This document shows positions 1 to 8,130 of a DNA stretch of 40,859 nt, in pieces; the first letter of the stretch is position 1; each line of letters begins with the position of its first letter. The position numbers and the translations under genes were made by a program. Source of the stretch: Amoebophrya sp. AT5.2 (taxonomy: Eukaryota > Sar > Dinophyceae > Syndiniales > Amoebophryaceae); NCBI GenBank assembly GCA_005223375.1, contig RXOD01003878.1, forward strand, positions 1-40,859. Direction: 5' to 3'. The notes beneath the pieces are model-generated. The model saw only the letters and a list, made by a program, of their open reading frames with translations. It was not told the DNA's origin and did not search any database.

Positions 1-122
1 TTTGCTCACCCAGCGTAGTATATATATGCTCTTCAGGCTTGTTTTTTGATCTATACAACTCTAATATAAGATATAAAATATGTATAAACATAATATTACA
101 GGCGGCGGCCCTCCCGCTTCCA

Positions 123-165
123 AACAATAAACATTAGACATGATTAATGCTCAATGTTTATTGTT
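123..165. repeat. 13-bp inverted repeat (hairpin)
   Basis: AACAATAAACATT at 123-135 is the perfect reverse complement of AATGTTTATTGTT at 153-165, with a 17-nt loop. It lies in what is probably the last intron of the MFS transporter gene that ends at 623. Short hairpins inside introns would fit introner-type elements, but no target duplication can be assigned here. Confidence 0.7.
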
Positions 166-235
166 CTGATTCAGGAGCTAGCAATGTCCTCATTGCTCAC
201 TGGCCTTCGCAGCCACTGACCCAGCCACTGCTGAA

Positions 236-308
236 CGTTTAATGTTTCACTGACGCCCGGCTGCGGCACTGCGCTGAATGTTTATAATGTTTAGTGTTTC
301 ACTGACGC
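236..308. repeat. Degenerate direct repeat, about 52-bp period
   Basis: GTTTCACTGACGC occurs at 244-256 and again at 296-308. In both copies it follows an AT-rich stretch containing AATGTTT or a variant. The repeat lies inside the presumed intron before the terminal MFS exon. Confidence 0.6.
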
Positions 309-429
309 AACCGCGTGAGCAACGATACATGCACACGCATGGGGCCGTATCCATCGGTCATTGTTGCATACACTTACACACTGACCAAAACACTATAAAC
401 AATAATTTCTCACAGTCACACAAATACAG

Positions 430-623
430 GTCTCTGGGGAATCTCGGGCTTCATCGGCTCCTATATCGGTCCGATGGCGGGCGGTAGCTTGCTGGAGGTT
501 TTCGGCGCCACCGTGAAGAAGGATCATTACTCCTACCCTGGTTACGTGGCGCTCCTCTCCGCCGGCGGGCTGATGGCGATCCTTTCCGCCGTGGTCACGT
601 CGTACATAAAAAAGGCCAAGTGA
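430..623 (+). CDS. MFS-type transporter, C-terminal exon (5' part outside the window)
   Basis: The exon opens after an AG acceptor at 428-429 and runs in one frame to TGA at 621-623. The peptide begins VWGISGFIGSYIGPMAGG. It then has a polar loop (KKDHYSYPGY) and a second hydrophobic helix, and ends in a basic tail (YIKKAK). Two helices joined by a short loop, with a GP-x-x-GG motif in the first, resemble the last two transmembrane segments of major facilitator transporters. The substrate cannot be read from this fragment. The remaining exons lie upstream of position 1. It is on the same strand as all other host genes here. Family assignment is moderate; that it is coding is fairly sure. Confidence 0.6.
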
Positions 624-1407
624 GGATGAGGTAGACCAAGGTTGCTTCAAACACGAGACGGCGCGCCATCGCCAATGGCGCAGCGCCAATGGAGGCGCAA
701 CGCAGCTTTTTCTACCGCTGATATTTCTTTTCGCGGAAGGGAGCTGTCGGAGCCCACTAGGCGCGGCCACACAAAGGCCAAGTTCTTTATCTTTTCGCTA
801 CCTCCATCGCATTTCTTTGTCTTTTGTTGCATCAAAACGCAAGAGTTTTTCAATTCCCTCGAAGAAATGACTCCCAGGCGCGGATCATAGGATTCTGATT
901 CCTACCAGCAGCATCGTACTGTACACAAAAATTGGTGGGGTCGGTTGCTGAATATGCGTAATGTATGAGATTCTGGGCACCTTCATCGTGGCCGATATGA
1001 GGCCTACAGGGCGGGAGACACGCATATTGAGCCGGCGGGTGGCCGCCTCGGGCGGTAATGCTGCCACTGCTGGCGAAAATGAACGCGCCATACCTTCAAT
1101 CAATCAAATTAAAAGCTGTTAATCCATTCCTTAGGGAAGGTGGAAAATTGCAATTTTTCGCCGTTGGAACACGTACGGTTATGTTTGGTGCAGTTTGTCT
1201 ACTACTTTTTTGCAAGCATCACCGTGATTTTTGGTTCTATCGCCGTCGTGGTCCTGTACGTCGTTCATGTTTGAAACCATGTCGTGATGGTAGCAATGTC
1301 GCCCACTCGTCGTGTTGCCACAGATCTGAGCATTCGAGACGAGAACAACAGGACCGCTCCGTCGAATTGCTTTCTGCGCACTGCTCGGTACGCGTTGTGA
1401 TGAAACC
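624..1407. other. Intergenic region
   Basis: This stretch separates the MFS stop codon from the exostosin start. Only short frames without composition support are present on either strand. No RNA gene or repeat was seen. Confidence 0.6.
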
Positions 1408-3879
1408 ATGTCGGCTCGACGTCGCGGTCCGTTGTTCAACGTAGGTTTAGTCACGCGTCCATCATCTGGATTAAGAACTCTTCTCGCCGAGCAACGAAGC
1501 AATCGCGGTAGAAAAGCGGGATGGTCTTCTCCGACCACCAGCAGCTGCAAGAGGATAGCGCCGCTCCTCGCCCCCGCCACCCTTGTGGTAGCATGTTGTT
1601 TCGCGGCACTGAGCCTCCTCTCGTCCCCAGAGCGCGGAAGCCGACGGTTGCTATCGCGCTTTCAGTCGGGGCCGGTGTTTGTGACTGCAGCCGAGCAAGA
1701 ACACGAAGTAGAATCCCCACTGGAAGAAACAGGCGCATCACCGCCGCCCGCGCAGCAGTATCTCGCTTGCGACGGGCAGGCCATCAACCTCGGCGAAAAC
1801 GTGAACTTTTGGCGCGACTACATCGGCCCGGTCCGTCAGTTCCAGCTAGATTCCGGTGTCGCACTGAATGAATCGCGACAGTACAACGGGTTTACGCAAA
1901 AGATCCTCACCACCGGCAATTTGCCCCAAGTCGTCGACGAGTGCCTGTTTGGCACGTTGGTTTTGCTCCTGCAATCCCTCAGTGCAGAGGAGTACGACCG
2001 GGGAACGGAGTCAGCCCGGAAGGTTCTGCAGGTGGCAAGGGAGGTATGGGAGCAAATTGCGGAAGCTGATGGGGGCAGCTTTTTCGCGAAAGATCTGTTC
2101 GGGAGCGGACTGAATACACGCTCTGAAACTGGTGCGGACCAACTGACCTTGGCTGTTGGTAACCGGGAGTATTGGAACGTGGCCGCACTCGCAAGGAGTG
2201 TGCGCTTGTTCGACAGGGTCCTGACACCCTCAGCGGTGGGCGACTACATGCGGCACTCGACGAATGCAGAGAGCGTCGTGCGCGTGTACGTGTACGACTT
2301 TGCGGTAGAAGTTGGTGACGATGCAGTTGGGGGCGAAACTGCGCCGGCAGCGCTGCTGAAGCAGGGCCGGTACTTGGAGGCCGTCGGGCGTGGGTTGGTT
2401 AACTGCCAGTTCGGCATGTACGGCACGGAGGTGGCGTTCCACCGCTACTTTCAGCAGTTGAACAGCGGCGGGCAACACCGCAACTTCGTCCGCGTGGCTT
2501 CGCCGCATGAAGCGAACTTGTTCTTCGTGCCGTCCTACTTCAAGTGCGTCGAGTTGCTGAACTGGGTGGACGGATTTCGGGCGGAAAACGACGAGAGCGA
2601 GATTCTGCTGCAGCAGACCGTGGACTTCCTGCACCGGTTTCAACACGGGCGCTGGTGGAACCGGCGGAAGGGCGCGGACCACGTCTTCCTGTTCTCGTGG
2701 GGCCGGCACCCGTGCGCGATCGGCGAGCGGCGCGGGCGGTGGCGCGAGGTTCTGGGCGAAGACTTCGCCAAAAACGTGATCCAGCTGCAGGTCGAAGACC
2801 GGTGCGAGGACGTGAACGAGGAGAACGGGGCGGCCGAGTCCACGTTCGCCGTGCACAAGGACGTGATCATCCCCGGCTACACCGACCCCTGGCGGTCGAA
2901 GGAGCTGAAGAAGTGGAATCGCGGCCTCTCCGGGAGGCGTTACCTGGCCGCCTTCCATGGGCGCAGCGCGGCGAACGCGGAGAGCTACGGCAACGTGACG
3001 ATACGGGGAGAAATCGTGAGGCAGTGGGAGGAGCTGGAGGACGCCGAGTTGAAAGGCATGGTCTCGATCGGGGGCTTCGTCGAGGACTACCACGAGCTGC
3101 TCGGCACGTCCTTCTTCTGCCTCGCGCCGCGGGGCATCACGCCGTGGACCATTCACCTGTACATCGCGCTGCTGGTGGGCTGCGTTCCGGTGATTCTGTC
3201 GGACCACTTCAGGCTGCCGTTCTCGAGCTTCCTCGACTACTCGCAGTTTTCCATCCGGTGGCCGGAGCGGAACTTCAACTTGCACGAGCTGCTGCGGCAC
3301 CTGCAGCAGACGGTGGCGTCGGGCAGAGTCCACAGCATGAAGGTCGCGGCCGAGGCGCACAGTTGTTGGTTCGACTACGACCTGTGGGATGCCGCTTCCT
3401 GTTCCCCGTACGCTGGCGTCGCACGCCAACTCACGCTTCGCGCGCAGGCGCTTGGGAACGCGCTGGCCGCAGAGCCTGCTGCGCCCACCGCACTAGAGCA
3501 GACATCGCCGACGAGGTACGTGTACGTCGGCTACATGGTGTCGAGCCCGGGCTTTCTGCGGGAGCAGGAATTCTCCAGTCCGCGGCTGCTGCTGGACTTC
3601 GTGCGGCAGCGGAGGGATTCGTTATTCTTATTCCCCCAAAACGGAGACGTGGAGGTGGCGGTGGTTGTGGACGACTACCACGCGGAAGAGCTAGTGGACT
3701 TCGGGGTGCAGCACGGGGCGGAACTGGCCGTGGTGGTGCACCGGCGGTTCTTTCCGCGCGGAGTGGCAGAGGGCTACGCCGCACGGCTGGCGGAACTTCG
3801 GACTGGGGCGGGGGGAGGCGGGCGAAAAGCGCCAAGGATCGTTCGCGTCGTCGACGCAGTGTCCGACGTGTACATGTGA
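1408..3879 (+). CDS. Exostosin-family (GT47-like) glycosyltransferase, type II membrane protein
   Basis: A single-exon frame encodes 823 aa. A basic N-terminal tail is followed by one hydrophobic segment at about residues 51-72 (LLAPATLVVACCFAALSLL). This fits a type II Golgi or ER membrane enzyme with a lumenal catalytic domain. Family landmarks follow in order: VRVYVYDF near 290, GTEVAFHRYF near 345, ANLFFVPSYFKC near 378, HVFLFSWGRHP near 433, KDVIIPGYTDPW near 492, LAAFHGRS near 515, and SFFCLAPRGITPW with a long CVPVILSDHFRLPF block at about 572-612. These match exostosin/GT47 enzymes, which use nucleotide sugars to build glycans. Donor and acceptor are unknown. A further region after 660 (YVYVGYMVSSPGF) is not recognised. 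The start is the ATG at 1408, just before the basic tail and hydrophobic segment. Confidence 0.85.
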   Translation: MSARRRGPLFNVGLVTRPSSGLRTLLAEQRSNRGRKAGWSSPTTSSCKRIAPLLAPATLVVACCFAALSLLSSPERGSRRLLSRFQSGPVFVTAAEQEHEVESPLEETGASPPPAQQYLACDGQAINLGENVNFWRDYIGPVRQFQLDSGVALNESRQYNGFTQKILTTGNLPQVVDECLFGTLVLLLQSLSAEEYDRGTESARKVLQVAREVWEQIAEADGGSFFAKDLFGSGLNTRSETGADQLTLAVGNREYWNVAALARSVRLFDRVLTPSAVGDYMRHSTNAESVVRVYVYDFAVEVGDDAVGGETAPAALLKQGRYLEAVGRGLVNCQFGMYGTEVAFHRYFQQLNSGGQHRNFVRVASPHEANLFFVPSYFKCVELLNWVDGFRAENDESEILLQQTVDFLHRFQHGRWWNRRKGADHVFLFSWGRHPCAIGERRGRWREVLGEDFAKNVIQLQVEDRCEDVNEENGAAESTFAVHKDVIIPGYTDPWRSKELKKWNRGLSGRRYLAAFHGRSAANAESYGNVTIRGEIVRQWEELEDAELKGMVSIGGFVEDYHELLGTSFFCLAPRGITPWTIHLYIALLVGCVPVILSDHFRLPFSSFLDYSQFSIRWPERNFNLHELLRHLQQTVASGRVHSMKVAAEAHSCWFDYDLWDAASCSPYAGVARQLTLRAQALGNALAAEPAAPTALEQTSPTRYVYVGYMVSSPGFLREQEFSSPRLLLDFVRQRRDSLFLFPQNGDVEVAVVVDDYHAEELVDFGVQHGAELAVVVHRRFFPRGVAEGYAARLAELRTGAGGGGRKAPRIVRVVDAVSDVYM

Positions 3880-4446
3880 AGGGTTCTGCAGGGCGCCTTC
3901 GTGAGGTTTGGGCTGCGATTGCGATACGATTCATTTAATCGGCCCGTTCTCTGACGCGCGAGAGATTGAGACGTTGCGCCTTCTCATGTCGGTCTTCACC
4001 CAGCTCGTTGCGAATGCAAAATTCATGGGAACAGAAAAAGAAAAATGTTGTTCTGCCGGAAATAAGTGAGCAAGTAGCTTCTCAAAACGGAGCCAGAAAA
4101 CGAGAACTCGAAAAATCGAAGAGACAATGAATTCTCGATGTCCGGCACAGCAAATCTTGTTGAGCTCTTGTGCAGCGGCCCGTACCAGCGAGTAGCGCGT
4201 AGTTGTACTGGCACTTCGTACATCACTTACTAACTGGATTATTAGTGCCTCCCGCTAAAGGTCATCAGTAAAGAACCAATTGATTCAGCGAAGAAGTATT
4301 TATTTCATCGATATCAAAACAAGATACATTTTAAGACTCACATCTCATTTGTGTCGTATACGGGATCGCCGTTCTAGAAAGGCAGAAAGCAGCACCTAGA
4401 GGGCAGCGAGGAGGCCCGGACGCCGCAGGCGACGCAGTAGGAGAAA
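3880..4446. other. Intergenic region
   Basis: This is AT-richer sequence between the glycosyltransferase stop and the YKT6 start. No coding frame with support, RNA gene or strong repeat was seen. Confidence 0.6.
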
Positions 4447-5312
4447 ATGAGGTTGGTATCTTTGAAAATATGGAAGTGCCATGAGGGGCAGAGTCTCCAA
4501 CTAGTGGACTTCGAAAACTTGGCCTTTCTCCAGTTTTTCAAGCGAGGCACGGCGCGGGAACACCTCACCTTCCACTCCCGAACCATTGTCAACCATACCG
4601 AACCAGGCAAGCGACAAACCGTGAAGCTCGACGGCGACGTCGGTACTGAAATCGCTTCGGGTTTGTTTGTATTTGTATTTGCAAGTACAGGTATCACGAT
4701 AGAATTGGTGTAGAGAGTACTTCGCGTGATTTCCACGCATCAATCCTCCACACGTCAGGTTATTGCCACACCTGGATCCACCCGAGCGGCCTTGCCTGCA
4801 CCGTCGTGACGGACAGTGAGTATCCCCTGCGGGTTGCCTACACGCTGATATCAGAGGCCATCGCCGCATTCTTGAAGCAATATCCCAACAACGAGGGCCA
4901 GCGACAGCAAGCGGACACGAACATGGCGTTTCCGGAAGGCCAGGCCATGTTCGATAAGTTTCAAAATCCAGACGAGGCGGACAAAATCACCAAAATCGAG
5001 AAAGAACTGGATGAGGTTGATTTTTTGGACCCTTGGAGGTATTTGATGTTAAACAATAGCAGCAGATTCAAGAACAAGAAGTGCTTCGTACCGCTACCGG
5101 CGATGAGATAACCGAGAAAATTGCTTGCCGAAGCGGATTGCGAAATTAAATTCTCTCAGGTAAAGGCTACGGTAATACAGTCGATGGATGACATACTAAA
5201 GCGGGGCGAGAATCTCGACTCATTGATGCAAAAGAGCGGCGACCTTTCAGCGACGAGCTACCAGTTCTACAAAACGGCCCAAAAAAACAACCAGTGCTGC
5301 TCGGCGTATTAG
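4447..5312 (+). CDS. YKT6: YKT6-type R-SNARE (longin SNARE), three exons
   Basis: Joining 4447-4642, 4759-5015 and 5160-5312 gives 201 aa; human YKT6 has 198. Both introns are GT-AG and every acceptor AG is followed by GT. Residues 1 to about 125 form the longin domain, with FHSRTIV and VVTDSEYPLRVAYTL (compare VIADNEYPSRVAFTLL in animals). DKFQNPDEADKITKIEKELDEV leads into the SNARE motif. VIQSMDDILKRGENLDSLMQKS includes the zero-layer arginine of R-SNAREs. The end, NQCCSAY, has the two cysteines that are palmitoylated and prenylated in YKT6, here with a CSAY terminal box instead of CAIM. The protein drives ER-Golgi, vacuolar and endosomal membrane fusion. Identification is secure. Confidence 0.95.
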
Positions 5313-5877
5313 CGTTGGCTACCCGAAAGAAGACACTGACACACGTTAAACACATGCTTGACGCAACTCTTTGCAGACCACGCGCTACACGCAGTTTTTT
5401 ATATTATTGGGCGACTGTCGTGTGCGTGTGGCGGCGGCGCGCGAAAGTCGCGTTGGTCCGTCTCTCGGTATGGCGTTTCTCCCGCGACAAAATAGTGTGA
5501 TGTTCCCTTCTGCATGCTGTCTGTCTGCAGCGCCGGCATTCCACTTCGACAAATTTGCAACCTCTGTTCGTGATCAGCGCAAACGTAGTCTTCCGTTGTA
5601 CAACAGGTCAGTTGTCCAGCCTGCATGCGGTGAGGAAGTTTTGGATCTGATTTGTGCGCATTGATCCTTCGTGAGGATGAAGCTAGAACAGCAACACGAA
5701 TTTTTTTTTGCAGCTGCAAAAGCCTTTTACCTCACGTACGATTACTGACAAGACGCCGAGCCAGCGTACACAGTTATTTGCAAACGACCGCGTAAGAAGT
5801 GTAAAATTCTTTCTAGAGTTCTTTCTCTGCTACTCATCCACGTGCCGTGGAGGTCCTCCAGTAGCCCATAGCCGATC
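5313..5877. other. Intergenic region / probable 5' UTR
   Basis: No supported coding frame is present. A pyrimidine tract followed by AG (ending at 5713) is a good splice acceptor. It could be a trans- or cis-splice site for the gene starting at 5878, but this is only a suggestion. Confidence 0.45.
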
Positions 5878-6866
5878 ATGTCAGCCTGCGTGCACTACTT
5901 CCAGTGTTTGCACGAGGACGGCCGCGAGCACTTGCTGGACCCGTTTGTGATCGAGCTCGAGTGCTACCACCGGATCTTCGCCACGGAAACGGATGCGTCT
6001 TCGCAGCCTCGGGACCAACCCATTTCCTCGTCGCAGGCGCAGCTTCGGGGGGAATTCGATCCGGACGCAGTTGGAGCACTGCAGGAGTTCTATCGTCACA
6101 AGGTATCTCTGCAGCCGAGCGCCTACCCGAGGGACAACGAGCGCCGCGAGCTGCCCTACGCGGAACGAGGTGTTGACAATGAGGCTGTGTTCGACCGCGC
6201 GGACCTGTACCGAAGATTTCTTCCGAGGGTTGTCGCGGGGGAGTTGTCGGGGAAGCAAGAGCCTGCGGCGTCCAGCTCGCAGGCACCGGAGGAGCTGAAA
6301 AATGTGCAGCGTAACCACGGCGGAAGCAGCGGTGAAAGCGGCACTGGTGTTCATGCCAATGCGTATGCGACGCGGCGGCGCGAGGCCCTGCTGCTTGACG
6401 TTATTCGGACCGAATTGGCAGCCGCGGTTTCGGACTTGTGTTGGACTTGTGTTGGACCCCTCTACGACGCCGGCGTGCTGCCCAGTGTGTGCCGGAGCAT
6501 CCCGCACTTCTTTTCCCGCAAGTGGTACGTGTGGCAGCGGAGCCGGAGCGCCGCTTCGCCTGCATCGGAGGTGGAGGTTTCGACGCTGATCGCGCGGGTG
6601 TCGAACCTGCTGACGAACATCACCAAGCCGCACCTGTCAATCGTGCTCGACCTGGCGTTGTTCTCGGTCTTGCACGTGCTCTTCGAGAGCGCCTGCGAGC
6701 GAATAGTGGGGGCCATGCCACCGCAGGCGAGAAGAAGCGCAAACGGCTGCGGGGGGAAAAGCAGTTCTCCTGGCCGCGCGGCTCCTTCTGATAAAAGCTG
6801 GGGAAGCCTGCGGCAAGATATTAGCGACTCTGCTGGTGGGGGGTATAAAGTTCTACAAAAGCTGTT
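5878..6866 (+). CDS. Unknown host protein, 5' part, split by the 11.9-kb insertion
   Basis: The ATG at 5878 opens a frame of 329 codons plus two bases that reaches the insertion point, ending K-V-L-Q-K-L. Without excision it continues only into the element and stops at TGA 6868-6870. Joined to 18738-19473 it gives 574 aa with no stop or shift at the seam. The reconstructed reading across the junction is KVLQKLLKKDRNFK. I do not recognise the family. It starts with a Cys/His-containing stretch (SACVHYFQCLHEDG). It has a hydrophobic helical region near 240-280 (NLLTNITKPHLSIVLDLALF) and low-complexity Ser/Gly segments. The frame is intact on both sides, so either the insertion is recent or the element is removed from the transcript. 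Confidence 0.75.
6857..6866. repeat. Target-site duplication, left copy
   Basis: AAAAGCTGTT directly precedes the left inverted terminus. It is identical to 18728-18737 at the right end of the element. Ten bases is within the range made by Mutator-like and some other RNase H-fold transposases. Confidence 0.93.
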
Positions 6867-7035
6867 ATGAACGCACTATTTCCAAAAGTGGACAAGAATA
6901 GCTGCACGAGATTCGGGGCACACGACCGAATGGATCCAGCACCCTTCCCGAATGGATCCGAGGAGCACACCGATTTGCACCACACGAACTGCGGGCAGGA
7001 ACTCGAAAACTTTGGGTTTAAAGTAGAACCCCAAG
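6867..7035 (+). repeat. Left terminal inverted repeat
   Basis: The first ~108 bases match the reverse complement of the right terminus with two substitutions. A diverged block of about 16 bases follows, then ~45 further bases with one mismatch, ending CCCCAAG. Similarity fades further inward. The outermost bases are ATGAACGCACTATTTCC. Two copies of CCGAATGGATCC lie inside, at 6926-6937 and 6948-6959, spaced 22 bp. They are candidate transposase-binding repeats. Confidence 0.95.
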
Positions 7036-7221
7036 TATTCACAAACCACATAATCGCCCTCAGATTGCGACCGATCTGCGCACCACGACGCGCGCGCAAC
7101 ACACGTTTGTCCGATCGCGACTGAGTCCTCGCGGGCGCGCGCTGCCCCTCGTTCTATTCTCTTTGGTCAGTGGGAGCACCTGTCTGAACTTGGTTCTCGG
7201 AAAGTTCCGCACGTCTCTCCA

Positions 7222-7273
7222 TTTGCGGCTGAACGTGCAGCCTGCACGCTGCACGTGCACGTTCAGCCGCAAA
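7222..7273. repeat. Perfect 18-bp inverted repeat with 16-nt spacer
   Basis: TTTGCGGCTGAACGTGCA at 7222-7239 is the exact reverse complement of 7256-7273. The spacer itself contains further TGCACG/CGTGCA units, so alternative hairpins are possible. The site lies ~190 bp inside the left terminus. It could be a recombinase or ParB-like protein binding site, or a transcript hairpin; nothing decides between these. Confidence 0.85.
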
Positions 7274-7403
7274 CATCTCTCCGCGTTCGATCCTTTGGTA
7301 ATTGAAAATATTCGATCGATCGACAAGTTCCACAGGAAGATTCAGGGAGGGCCTTCAACTTCCAATCCGGTAGAGATGTATGATGATGATCGCCTTTGAT
7401 TAT

Positions 7404-7933
7404 ATAAAATTTCTATAAAATTAAGAACAAGTATTTTCGTGTGCAGCTTATCTGTGAAGGCCAAAAAGCTTGAACGTCGTAAAGGCTTGCGCCCCTTTGC
7501 GTAGGATTTGCCGACTTCGGGTGGCTTTGCGTAACGAGAGAAAAAGGATCATAGAGTAGTGCAAGAACTAGGCGATCATCTTTGATAAAATTAAAGAGCC
7601 TAATGATAAAATTCAAGAACAAGAAGCGCCATTTGATAGTATGTAGAAGAACCTATCGCATATAAAAAAAGAGCCGATCTCTTCAGATTGGAGTATCATT
7701 AAGCCGAGGTATGTTGATAAAATTTGTTCAACGTCATACCATTAACATAATCATTATCGAATCATAAAATTTTCCTGATGATGATGATCGAAGTAAAAAT
7801 TATCTAGAAGTAGCCGGCCCCAATTCATACGCTCCGGCAGAGTAGAAGGCGCAGCGGTGAGTCTTCATTTTCTAAAGTAGAACAAAAAGCACAAGAGATA
7901 GAAGTCGCCTGGCTTGGCTGTAAACATAAAATT
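7404..7933. repeat. Seven dispersed ATAAAATT motifs
   Basis: Copies begin at 7404, 7415, 7585, 7606, 7717, 7764 and 7926, all in the same orientation. Three are preceded by G, two by C and two by T. The sequence is AT-rich, so some copies are expected by chance, but the uniform orientation is notable. Confidence 0.45.
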
Positions 7934-8130
7934 GAAAAGCCGCATCTTCTGATCTCTCGCTCGATCTACGACTACTTCTAGCCCGACAGGTAGGCCGTCG
8001 TGAAAAAAAAGAAGGTCTCACACCGCCTCTCGCGATCACGACTACGCAGCAGTACCAATTCCAGAACAGCCTACTTACACCACCCCAGCCGCATCCTGGA
8101 ACGGCAGCTGCGGGCGCGCGCGCACTCGAT

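Larger units (their letters stand above)
7036..8130. other. Noncoding left arm of the element
   Basis: No supported gene is present. The arm contains the palindrome at 7222-7273 and seven copies of ATAAAATT between 7404 and 7933, in strongly AT-rich sequence. It is a candidate cis-acting region of the element. Confidence 0.6.

Noticed and set aside
2230..3429. 399-codon minus-strand frame
   Set aside because: It lies antisense to the exostosin-like gene, whose family motifs are clear. High GC at third positions opens such shadow frames.
2544..3938. 464-codon plus-strand frame in another phase
   Set aside because: It overlaps the glycosyltransferase, is Arg/Ala/Gly-rich and has no recognisable domain.
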